Below, piece by piece: positions 44,849 through 54,867 of a stretch of 64,000 bases of DNA. The notes beneath the pieces were generated by a model that made no database searches, had not been told where the DNA came from, and saw only the letters and a program-made list of their open reading frames with translations. The translations under genes and the position numbers were made by a program. Position 1 is the stretch's first letter. Each line of letters opens with the position of its first letter. Where the stretch lies: contig NC_092353.1 of assembly GCF_963676685.1 (NCBI RefSeq), forward strand, positions 8,770,207-8,834,206. Direction: 5' to 3'. Source of the stretch: Mytilus edulis. Its lineage: Eukaryota; Mollusca; Bivalvia; Mytilida; Mytilidae.

Positions 44849-47413
44849 TCAAAAACCCTCCGTAAATAATGTCATACGTAATTTGTCCCAACCAGATTCA
44901 TCATCAATCCACTCTATTATTGTCAAATGTTGTAGTATGTTGGTAAACTCGCGCAGAATGCAAGAAACTCTTTCACCTCTTGCAATAACAACTATTTTTT
45001 GTAAATCATTCGAACATTTCTCGTATTCAACTCTCTCAATTTCATATCTGCTCCATCCATGATCTTGATATTTTTCTGAAATGATAAAAATAGCGTGTTT
45101 GCTTTCGGCAACCGCATTGGCTATTACATCTGCTTTTGCAACTCCCACTGGGAAATCTCTGTGTTCTAGACAAACTTTCATATTCCAGGAACATTCCAAT
45201 CGTTGAAGAAGAACATCACTTACCCATTGAATCTTATCGTCTGCGCATGCTAAATAAATGTCATATGTGAACTTTGATTCCAATCTTTTTTCTACTACTT
45301 TCTTGAAATTTCTATACACCAAATACATTATTTTCCATCGAAAGTTAAAGATAACAGCGAACGGAATGGTAAAAATGACAAAGGAGATTAAAAGACCAAT
45401 TCCTAAACGTAACCAATTTCTGCTTTTACAGTTACCAAAATGTTCATGAAACCGCCTATAGATTTCCAAAGTATTAGACTCTGTTCCATTTGATAAGGTA
45501 CAATTGTATTGCCTGTTGATCTCATCAAAAGTAACTTCTGTTTTGAACAACCACTCAAGAAAATCGGCTGTATCGCATGTGCATTTGAAACTATTAGCTT
45601 TTATCAGCAGATGAAATTTTCCATTTTCGCTATTCGCATCTAGCCACGTCCTCAGTGTTTGATCAATTGTCTGAATTCGATTATATCTGATATCCAATCT
45701 ATTTAAGTGCGCTAAACTCATCACTGCCTTTGGAATTGTGGATAGCAAATTATTTGCCATATTCAGTTTTTTAAGTCTTGTATTAACTGAAAAAGAATCT
45801 TCATCAAGATAAAACACATTGTTGTATGAAATATCCAATTTTTCAACAGTTGGAAAAAGTTTAAATATATCACCATTTTGTCGAATGGTTTCGTCAATCA
45901 TAGAATCTTTCAATATTGCAGTTTCAATATTTTTGAATATTGGAACTGTTGATTTGTGGATAAATGACATAGCGCTGACACCAGTAAAGTCCAAATATTT
46001 TATGTCAAACGGAGTATCGGAATATATTTCTGGAAAATATGAAACTTTCAAGTATGAAATATCTATGTATCTTAAACTTGGTGAGTCTAATAAGAAATTT
46101 AGACCATACTGCATATATGATGTCATATAATGCGATAAACGGAGAAAGGTCAGGTTTACGGGCAACGAAATCGTCAGGTTAGTTCCTTTAGTAAATTTAG
46201 AATACGGAAGGTTTGTATTTGAATTTTGCAATGTTCTAGCATCTGTTGGTTGGACTTCACAGCCGTTGCTATATATTTCGTTTCTTAATGAATCATTTTG
46301 AAGAGCTTCAATGTTGCAGTACTTCACATCGTTAAAATTGATGGCATTATAAGATAAGTCAATGAATTTCAAGTTAGTTATCTTCTTTCCGAAAACTATA
46401 AGCTCCATCAAATTATGTCCATATGCTAAAGAAAACCGGTTACCTGAAAACACAAGATACTCTAAGCAGTGAGGATATTTAAACGCAAGTAAAGAATTTT
46501 GTTCATATCCAACAATATCACTTTCTGCTAAGACTAACGTATGAACACAGATTTCTATCAAATATTTCACCATATCTCGGGTAATAAATGTTGGCTTCCC
46601 GGCGGAACCCTTGATACGCTGATAAGTTATAGAAGTCATTTCCCTACCAGTAAACGGAAATAAAATTTTCAATGCATCTGCTAGTTTGATGTTGTCTTCA
46701 ATCATATTTAACTTCATTATTGCTGGGAAAGGTTTTAAGAACCCAGATTCCACAACGGATATGAACGTGCTACACCCGCAAATGTGTAGCGCGGTAATAG
46801 TACTTGGTAAATTGATCAACGTATCATTTGACATTTTTTGTAAATAACATTTTTCAAATTTTAGTGTATGAAGGTTTAGCAACAGTTCAAATCCGCTTGA
46901 GGTGAAAACGGGGTTTTCGGCAAGATCCATATATAAATGATTTAATTCACGCAAATCACCAAAAAAGGGATAGTCTATAGTTGGTTTTCCGATCAATTTG
47001 TGCAGATTATATCTTATGTCTAAATGATTCAGAGATGATAAAGGTTTAAATACACTTTTAAAAATTATGGATGATATATTAAATTGATTACTTCTCATTG
47101 AAAGCCACCTAAGTTTGGTTAGACCAGAAAACGTTTTTTTTTCAATTATCCCTAAATTAATATAATCAATCTTTAATATCTCTAAACGTCTAAATCGTTC
47201 AAATGCATTGCTTCCGAGGATCGATATATTATTATAACTGAGATCAAGCTCTGATATGTTCAGTGGTAAATACTTTGGTACATCATGTAATCCCATCCTT
47301 GTGCAATCGGCCACAATTTTCTCTTTTTTTTCTTTTAAACGACATGTTTTGGACGATCCCATATAACAACACAACATGAGCAAGTATAATATCAGTATAT
47401 CAACATTCCTCAT
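44849..47413 (-). CDS. Toll-like receptor (TLR-d), intact
   Basis: Single-exon receptor of 854 residues, most similar to TLR-a. Signal peptide (LILYLLMLCCYMGSS), N-terminal Cys cap (TCRLKEKKEKIVADC), LRRs, C-terminal cap (FKCTCDTADF), membrane segment at about 669-693 (LLISFVIFTIPFAVIF) and TIR from about residue 715. TIR box 1 is YDIYLACADD: the usual Ser/Thr-Tyr (TY in TLR-a, SY in TLR-b) is Ala-Cys here. Box 2 is LEHRDFPVG; box 3 GWDKLRM. The start is the ATG at 47413, the last of three identical ATG contexts made by a 38-bp triplication. A later in-frame ATG (MLCCYMG) is possible. 5'UTR acceptor TTCTTATTTTGACAG at 47564. Transcribed toward TLR-c. Confidence 0.94.
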   Translation of the reverse strand: MRNVDILILYLLMLCCYMGSSKTCRLKEKKEKIVADCTRMGLHDVPKYLPLNISELDLSYNNISILGSNAFERFRRLEILKIDYINLGIIEKKTFSGLTKLRWLSMRSNQFNISSIIFKSVFKPLSSLNHLDIRYNLHKLIGKPTIDYPFFGDLRELNHLYMDLAENPVFTSSGFELLLNLHTLKFEKCYLQKMSNDTLINLPSTITALHICGCSTFISVVESGFLKPFPAIMKLNMIEDNIKLADALKILFPFTGREMTSITYQRIKGSAGKPTFITRDMVKYLIEICVHTLVLAESDIVGYEQNSLLAFKYPHCLEYLVFSGNRFSLAYGHNLMELIVFGKKITNLKFIDLSYNAINFNDVKYCNIEALQNDSLRNEIYSNGCEVQPTDARTLQNSNTNLPYSKFTKGTNLTISLPVNLTFLRLSHYMTSYMQYGLNFLLDSPSLRYIDISYLKVSYFPEIYSDTPFDIKYLDFTGVSAMSFIHKSTVPIFKNIETAILKDSMIDETIRQNGDIFKLFPTVEKLDISYNNVFYLDEDSFSVNTRLKKLNMANNLLSTIPKAVMSLAHLNRLDIRYNRIQTIDQTLRTWLDANSENGKFHLLIKANSFKCTCDTADFLEWLFKTEVTFDEINRQYNCTLSNGTESNTLEIYRRFHEHFGNCKSRNWLRLGIGLLISFVIFTIPFAVIFNFRWKIMYLVYRNFKKVVEKRLESKFTYDIYLACADDKIQWVSDVLLQRLECSWNMKVCLEHRDFPVGVAKADVIANAVAESKHAIFIISEKYQDHGWSRYEIERVEYEKCSNDLQKIVVIARGERVSCILREFTNILQHLTIIEWIDDESGWDKLRMTLFTEGF

Positions 47414-47497
47414 GACGTAAGATATAATATCAGTATATCAACATTCCTCATGACGTAAGATATAATATCAGTATATCAACATTCCTCATGACGTAAG
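47385..47497 (-). repeat. 38-bp tandem repeat over the TLR-d start codon
   Basis: 2.97 copies. ATGs on the minus strand lie at 47413 (main), 47451 and 47489. Because 38 is not a multiple of 3, each upstream ATG opens a 13-codon ORF (MRNVDILILYLTS) ending in TGA that overlaps the next ATG as ATGA. Confidence 0.9.
47410..47489 (-). promoter_or_regulatory. Two upstream ORFs in TLR-d leader
   Basis: uORF 1 at 47489-47448 and uORF 2 at 47451-47410. Both have the same sequence and start context as the main gene. The stop of uORF 2 (47412-47410) overlaps the main ATG. If the transcript starts upstream, as the 5'UTR acceptor at 47564 suggests, ribosomes meet both first. Repression or reinitiation is inferred, not shown. 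Confidence 0.6.
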
Positions 47498-47563
47498 CAG
47501 TTTTTCTATTGTGTGTAATATTAATGTTTGAAACGTAGAACAAGATAGCAGCTTATCCAAGAT

Positions 47564-48029
47564 CTGTCAAAATAAGAATAGTAATAATACAGTTGAATAT
47601 CAAGAACTGGGTTTGATTTGTTTTATGATTGTAAAGGTTGCTTCCAAATCGCTAAACAAAGCAACTGATAAAAATATGAAAATAAAACGCGTGGCTTACG
47701 TGACATAAAATTATAGTTATGAAGACGAAGTCCTCATTAAAGGTAAACAATCCAATTAAAAGAGATAGCAGCATAACAATCAATACACTAATAAAGACAA
47801 AACAATTGTGCTTGCGCATTACCCTGTCGCTGTTCCGTTGATCCCCACTGCCATGTTGTAAATCAAATTATTTCTCACAATTTTTTATCTGATAACCAAA
47901 ACAATAATGTCAACATTACAAGCGAAAGAGGAATTCGTAATACGGAATTAGTAAACTGTTGATACCGAATATATCATGTGAACATAGCGATATTTTTTTT
48001 CAATTACAATAGAAATAAAAACTGGAAAT
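47564..48029. other. TLR-d upstream (probable 5'UTR intron)
   Basis: No gene. Upstream of the acceptor at 47564 on the minus strand; the first exon and promoter were not found. Confidence 0.4.
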
Positions 48030-48330
48030 GGAAATTGTAGTTAAGAATATGTCAAGAAGACAACTACCCGACCTAAGAGCAGATAACAGCATAAGGCCAC
48101 AGTGGGTCTTCAACACAGCGAGCTATATATCAACCCTCAACTATATACATCTACCCAATGAAAAATAAATAAAAACACAGTAAAACTAAGTTTAAAAGAA
48201 GTCAGAGTCCGATGTCAGAATTGGTACCAAATGAAACAAATCAAAACAACAATGATACACACATTGACAAAGGACTACAGTTACAGTTACTGACATACCA
48301 GCTCCAGACCTCAATTAAACTAATTGAAAG
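48030..48330 (-). mobile_element. Solo 3' tail of the RT element
   Basis: Shares AGAGTCCGATGTCAGAATTGG, TGACATACCAGCTCCAGACC and TCAATTAAACTAATTGAAAG with 25075-25705. No coding sequence. Confidence 0.6.
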
Positions 48331-49340
48331 AAATATTTGTTTCTTGAAAATAAAAATAACATCAGTATTAATTTGGACCCTGTCTTTTATTAGATCCTAT
48401 ATCAAATTTATCAACGTTTTTGGAATACATTTGGTAATGAAAGCCATTTTCCATTTGAGCCATATGTGTTTAATACTACAGTGGTAGTAATACAGTTCAA
48501 AGGTTAATCTGACATCCGTGGATATTTCAGTATCAAACTTAGACAAGATATAATGGAGTTCATTAAATTTTAACATGTCTTTCTTATTATGATTATAGAA
48601 GATACTCAATTAAGCCACAATATTGTGTTAAGAGAGCACGAGTTTCTGTATGATTCAAACATTTGTCATGAAATATGTGCTTAACAATAGATGTAGACTT
48701 ACTGATCGATTTGAAATATTTACGTACTTTAACATTTAACTTACGTTAATAAAAAAATTATTAACTTACTTTTATCTTTTCTTAATGTTGATCCATTACA
48801 GAATATACTTTTAGTCCTATTATTCGCCTGTTTGACATTTATGTATTATATCTATGATGTTTCTTTATAGAATTTAGTTTTTGAATCGCAATAATTGTCA
48901 CGTTTATCAATTATATAACAAAATATAACGGAACTGTAACCAACTGTTTTATAGAAGTTAAGTTAAGCTTGCTTTACAACCAGCACTAATCCACCACATC
49001 TTCATTAGAAATACCTACACAAATTTTAGAATATTACTTTTGTTTTCAAGTCGGTTTTTTTTTTTTGTTGATAAAGTTGAGTGGTTAAATTGTTTCAGGT
49101 TTGAAGTAGATCTAATGTTTAGATTTACCTTAGAGTTTGTATTTTCTTCGTTATCATATATTTTTGTTTATAAAAAAAGTATGCTTTTCTAAATAATCTT
49201 AATAGTCAATCGGTTTTAAATTACAAAGACATATGTCACACATTTCATTGATTATCTTTATGATAATAACTTTCTTATCAGCATACTACATCCGTGTTTA
49301 AAATGTTACGATAGAATACAAAAGCATACAACAAACTGAT

Positions 49341-49439
49341 GTATAAGAAATTGAGGACACAAGTACTATCTACGTATAAGAAATTGAGGACACAAGTACT
49401 ATCTACGTATAAGAAATTGAGGACACAAGTACTATCTAC
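49341..49439. repeat. 33-bp tandem repeat, three exact copies
   Basis: Unit GTATAAGAAATTGAGGACAC followed by AAGTACTATCTAC. The copies are identical, so the expansion is recent. Non-coding surroundings. Confidence 0.9.
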
Positions 49440-49583
49440 ATGTTTAATGTTTAAACAATAAACACGTAATGTACAAAATTGTAGGCATAGCTTTCAACTA
49501 TTTTAGACCAAATATAAACCATTTGTTTAGACAATAATATAAAAGTAAGAAACAGTCTAAAAAATGTAGATTTTTTTAATTAA

Positions 49584-49746
49584 GAAATAATTCCTTCATG
49601 TCATGCTCTATGCTCATTTTAACATGGGTAGGCATTATATGTGTCGATATTTTACACTGAGCGTTAGCGAGGTATGAAATTTTTGTCAAATATAATGCCT
49701 ACCCGTGTTAAAATGAGCCTAGAACATGACATGAAGGAATTATTTC
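49584..49746. repeat. Foldback MITE
   Basis: 56-base arms (49584-49639 and 49691-49746) around a 51-base loop. The arms contain CTCATTTTAACATGGGTAGG; a half copy lies at 17166-17222. The loop carries GAGCGTTAGCGAGG. Confidence 0.8.
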
Positions 49747-50104
49747 GATTCCAATAGGACAATTACAGTATTTTTGTAGGTCGAAGCGTACGAAAATACC
49801 GTAAAAATGTTTGGCTATTCCCGTTTCCTCCCCAAGGAGTCTGTACATTGCATTTCATATTTGATCAATTTAAAAACTACGAGCAGGGTAATTATATATG
49901 TTGTTTGATTAAAATATATAATCAATGTTGATTTTAGCTGCTTAATTATATATATGTTTAAAAAGGATAACGATAGAAATAACGTTAATTAAAAAAGTAA
50001 GTTCGTGCACATGTGTCAAACATATAATTTGTGTTAATTAGAACACGGCTTTATTTATTATGTCTGTTTAGTTAACGCAACTATGTAAATATAACGGAAT
50101 TTGA

Positions 50105-50290
50105 TGAGACTGTCATCAAAGTGAGAGGGTTAACGCTATAAAACCAGGTTTAATCCACCCTTTTCCTCATTTTTAAATGCCTGTACCAAGTCAGGTATAT
50201 GACAGTTCGTTTTTGATGCGTTTTGTTATTTGATTTTGCCATATGATTATTGACTTTCCGAATTTATTTTCTTCTAAGTTGAGTATTTTT
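50105..50290 (-). repeat. 'GACTTGGTACAGG' repeat, inverted
   Basis: Includes AACCAGGTTTAATCCACCC and TGCCTGTACCAAGTCAGG, the reverse complement of the motifs at 42060 and 44240. Gives an uninterrupted version of the site occupied by the MITE pair. Confidence 0.6.
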
Positions 50291-50679
50291 GTGAATTAAC
50301 TTTTTGTTTACATAGCGTCATATTAGAATTGTTATTGTACAATTGAAACTAGTAACATGCATGTTGTGTTTATATGATTTGTTTGTCTTTTCAAACGAAA
50401 GACACGAATACAAAAATTTACCAGAGCACAATAACACGATGACGGGATGAACAACGTCAAATGGATATTATCAAAAAAGACTAAACAGTAACAGTTAGTA
50501 TTTACAAAACAAGTTAAAGAATACAATTAGACGTTATGAAGATAATGAACAACTTTCTCTGGTGATTTTCGTTGTTAGAATAAAGTAGACAGAACTTCTC
50601 AAGGAGAAGTGTTATTTTCAACTGAATTGTCATTTGCCTGCGAAACACAACTATCCAAACCGGCTATATATCTATGCAC

Positions 50680-50790
50680 CTGTCCTGAGGCAGGAGCCTG
50701 TTGTTCAGTAGTTGTCGTTTGTTCGTATGGTTCAAAGATATTTCTTGGTTTGTATACATATTTTGTCGTTGGTTTTCCTGTTTGAAATGT
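50680..50790 (+). repeat. Short family-5 fragment
   Basis: CCTGTCCTGAGGCAGGAGCCTG and GTTCAGTAGTTGTCGTTTG, like 4955-5000. Remnant only. Confidence 0.4.
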
Positions 50791-50921
50791 TTTACACTAT
50801 AGTCGCCGTCAGCTGAAATTCGTAGCGGTTATCGGTATAAATAATCTACACTATCAACCACGTTCACTCGTGATAAAGTTTTTAACATTCCATTCATAAA
50901 TTGCCAAAAGAAAAACCACTA

Positions 50922-51137
50922 CTGACCTACCTTTTAAGTGATTGCACTGTGATAATCCTGACCTTCACATTTTCCAAGACAATTTTGAATAGTGGAATCA
51001 GCCATTGTTTTTACCGGAAGTGTTATCATGGAGTTCAAGTTCAGAAAATTTGAATAAAGACCGGAAAACTTTATCACACCAATGACAAGAATATTACAGG
51101 AAACTCCGAAAGTGACATGTAAACAAAGGATCTTCAT
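50922..51137 (-). CDS. Possible secreted-protein exon, doubtful
   Basis: Minus-strand frame beginning MKILCLHVTFGVSCNILVIG, which could be a signal peptide, and ending with TIQNCLGKCEGQDYHSAIT. The Cys-x3-Cys-x4-Tyr-x-x-Ala spacing recalls the start of a WSC-like or PAN-like extracellular domain. A TAA (50934-50936) stops it, but one codon later there is a strong donor (AAAAG|GTAGGT). So the exon may have been longer, with TAA replacing a sense codon. No other exon was found. Could be a remnant or chance. Confidence 0.25.
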
Positions 51138-51244
51138 AGAAACAAAGATGACGGAATTACAATGAAAAGCATTCTGGAAAATGTGAAGGATAGGGTTGTG
51201 AACAATTTGAACATTCTGGATTTTGTATCAACTCGGAGGTATGT

Positions 51245-51360
51245 ATTCCATTGGCAGGCACTGCTGGAATGTTGCTACTCATAAATGCAAAAACCACAAT
51301 TATGAAGCTGAAATCATTTCTTTTCGTCGTACAGTTTTGTTCCCAATCAACTAATATTGT
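51245..51360 (-). mobile_element. Fragment of RT-element (family 1)
   Basis: GGCACTGCTGGAATGTTGCTAC is the reverse complement of the start of the family-1 copies at 3170 and 16620. Short and degenerate. Confidence 0.45.
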
Positions 51361-54300
51361 CAGTCTCTAGATGAACGTTACATTGAGAGTCAGACTTAAA
51401 TGTATTGGTTGTATTCGTTAACACAAGTTTGAAGGGACAGACGGGTTTTACATAGTCACCAAACTCAAACAATTGGCTACTAGAAAGATTAAAAAGTATA
51501 ATTTCTTTATTAAAATATAAATCACTTTAAAAAGAACAGTTGTTATCTCAAACATATCAACGAAAAGGGAGTTCCCAGTTGTTATGTTTGGGGTTTTTTT
51601 TTTGGGGGGGGGAGGGGAATTACAATATCAACATTGTTAGTTTCATTTGCTTTATTAAGATAGTTCATGCAATACAATTTTTGATACCACCAAAAGATTA
51701 TGTCGTATAATTTATTATAATAAGATTTAACTTCATGAATTAACATGTTTTTTAGGATGTGTGAATCAGCAACGAAATAAACATGTCTATAAATATGAAA
51801 TTGACTTTGTGAGGAAATCACGAATTGTTTATTTCAACGACATTATTATCTGTTACATATAATTGATTTTAACCGATTAAATCTTTTTTTAAACTTTTAA
51901 TGCAAATTCAAGGTCGTATGATTTGATGGTCTTAACTGAATACCACCAATGGTTTAAAAGTTATAATAGCTCAAAGTTATAATGTATTTTAACAAACTGT
52001 CTACAGATCTGAACATTTCCCCTACTCAAACTTCTATTAATATAGAACGAACCTATTTTTTAAGGTCACATTTGATAATTATCAGAAATCTTCTAGGTGT
52101 ATACAACTTACGGTTTCTGAGTTTAAATGGCAAAAGATATCGGTTAATTTTCAAAAGCATAACACTAATAAGGATTCTTTTGAATGTGCTATGTCTCAAA
52201 GGGGCACTTGCTACGAGATATATAAAAAAAATAAAACATGATTCTGTTTTGTTTAATCAAAAATGAAAGTCAAATAGTGAAATAATAATTCGCTTTTAGC
52301 AACCAATACGGTTTAATTTTGTCAAAATATGTTTCGAAACATCGATGATGAATTATTCACTTGCAGGTGAATAATTCAACCTCATTGTATCTGTATTCAT
52401 GTGAACTTCAACCCTTAGCAAATGATGGATCACATGAATTGTGCGTATTCTGTTAGAAAAAAAGGAAAAGAATGTCAACATTGATAAAGTGAAACAAAGG
52501 TACATCATTTGATTGACTTACTCGATCCACAAAAACTCATATCTATACAAGTAAAAACGATTATTAAAATATATTTTCAACCTATAGTATGAAATTAAAA
52601 AGCCCTACAAACATCCATGAGATCTCTATCTATTTATATATATGTTTATGTTTTTATTACTTATATGACCATCGACAGTATTCGGAGATCAACTCGAAAG
52701 TTATTACTAGTACATTGTGTCTAGACTAAAAAACACACGAAACGATGAGACATATTATCGACCACATCTATTGTGTATTGTTTGTTTGTGACTTTCTATA
52801 ATTTGAATAAAAGTTTAATATTATGGTCAAAATCAAATATAATAATTTGAGTCACTTCGGTGACTATGAATTTGACAACTAGTGCCCCTTTTATGTAACA
52901 ACGTACCTTTTTAAAGTCCTAAATACAAACCTCTTTTCTGTTTGGTGTGCCTATTACGGTTACTGTGTTTCCATTAACGGGGATTTTAGGTTTCGGATTG
53001 ATAACTTCGTAGTGACATCGTAAGACTCTCATTTCACGAACTCTCATACATGAAAATAACACTATCAATTTCGTTCGTCCGGAGAGCATTTCTTCATCAA
53101 TAATTAATCATCTTTAATACCTGAAGGACTATATGGCCAAAAGTTCCCTTACAAAATAGCCAAATTTATCTGAGGTCAACTTAGGTATTTAGAACCTAAG
53201 TTTCTCCTTAACTTTTTAATATATTAACGGAAACTTTTTGAACAGTTTCTTATAAATGAATTCACTACCGGATCTGGAGCACACTGACAACTGAGTTGGA
53301 TGATACGAACAAGTGCTACCCAAGTGTTTCCAAAAAGAGAATGCATTACATTTCATATAGATGCAGAAATGCAATAGAATATTTAGAAACTGTGATGTCT
53401 TCTCAAATCATATAAATCCCTGAATCATATAAATGACCTTTATGCATTGCCTATATGTAAATGTCTAAAATAAATATTGCCTTTAAAACTTTTATCAGCC
53501 TAATAATTTCCGTTATACACCGTTTTAATCTAATAAATATATAAAGTGATGTAATTTTCTATGATTTGGAAATAACAAGCTTTAGATTTTATTGATATTT
53601 ACTGAAATAAAAAGACAATTGCGTTTGGCAACAATGAATTTGACATTTACCGTCCAAAAGTTATATATACGAACTTAGTTGATAACTTGTTTTATAATAT
53701 TTTAATACACAGATGGTAAGTTGATACAATTTTGTAAATCTTTCGTTCAAAAACTCATTGCTAACGTTATGGCTATTGACAACTCTTTCGTGTGTTCTTA
53801 AAACGTTTGCTTTACATGAACAATCATGGTCATAATTTAAAAAAAAAAAGATAACTTTCATTCAGTAAACAATCATATTTTTTCAAGACTTTTCAAAGAT
53901 TTTTATCTAATCTAATCTAATTGACAAAATAACGTAAGCTATAAGGTTTTTATCTCTTTTAAGACTCGACAATTCAGCAAATAAATGTTCCTAAATTCAG
54001 AAGTATTTTTCCAAGAGTCCTTCTATAAATAAGTGTTAACGTTTTCAGAAATGGCACACGAACTATTATGTGAAAATTGACTCGTCCATTTATAGATATG
54101 CTCTAACTTTTCTTTATTCTATTTACTGATTACCCATCATCAAAGTTTCAATTGTTTTTAATGTTCTAGTTTCTGCTAGAATAATTTTTTTCCTATTAGC
54201 TTCCTTGTTATGAAAATGAACACTCATATCCAGAAATCAACGCCACTTTGCTTATTTGCATATTATACTAAAGAAATCGGATACGGGTCACGGAAATTAT

Positions 54301-54557
54301 ATTGAAATGATAGGGAATTTTTAAAAAATATCTCTTTTAATTTTTATTTAAGTGATAGACTGGTTGCCGGGGCAGAAAATAAATATACACAACAATATAC
54401 ACCATTGACACGAAACATAATGACTGTTGTTGCAAAAATCAAGGTTCCTGAGCTATTTTAAAAATCGAAGCGAGAGGCTTTTAACATTGCAGTATAAAAT
54501 ACAGGCTAAAATGGCTTAAACGTCAAATTTGCAAACTTCGTGTCGAAAATTGGCTAA
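51361..54557. other. Intergenic, no gene recognised
   Basis: AT-rich. Contains a T-run followed by GGGGGGGGGGAGGGG (51590-51615) and a short perfect hairpin at 52349-52378. Frames at 51582, 51982 and 53661 have no motif. Confidence 0.45.
52349..52378. repeat. Short perfect inverted repeat
   Basis: TGAATTATTCAC - TTGCAG - GTGAATAATTCA: 12-base arms, 6-base loop. Isolated; no neighbouring gene. Not T-rich after the stem, so not a bacterial-type terminator. Confidence 0.7.
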
Positions 54558-54867
54558 GGCAGCAACCATTTGATTTTCTGGGGGGGGGGGGGGGGGGGGC
54601 TATGGTTTTTTTTTCTGTGCAAACTTTTTTTTTTCGCCTTTGGCGAAGAACAATCTATTTTTTTAGCGACAAACCGAAGACAATTTTTTTCTTTCAATTT
54701 TAGCATTACATATAGTGGCAGCTGAGGGTGAAACAAACAATTTTTTTTACTCAGGGTCCAAAACAAATTATTTTTTTCACCAAAACCTGGAAACAAACTT
54801 TTTGTTCCAAAAAAAACCATAGCCCCCCCCCCCCCCCCCCCCCCCAGAAAATCAAATGGTTGCTGCC
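54558..54867. mobile_element. Inverted-repeat element with G20/C23 arms
   Basis: The left arm GGCAGCAACCATTTGATTTTCT is followed by 20 G (54580-54599) and CTATGGTTTTTTTT. The right arm is the reverse complement with 23 C (54823-54845). The inner 195 bases have T-rich runs. Non-coding; frames at 54554-54925 are products of the runs. Length of the runs is likely unstable and poorly assembled. Confidence 0.8.

Larger units (their letters stand above)
48331..50104. other. Intergenic, with two repeats listed separately
   Basis: No gene recognised. Holds the 33-bp tandem repeat (49341-49439) and the hairpin (49584-49746). Frames at 48212-48609 are on both strands without motif. Confidence 0.45.

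Noticed and set aside
51170-51240. Short exon (plus strand, ATG to GAG|GTATGT)
   Set aside because: Open for only 25 codons with a good donor, but no homology-like motif and no partner exon; too weak to call.
52349-52378. Intrinsic transcription terminator
   Set aside because: Perfect stem but no U-run, and the genome is eukaryotic.
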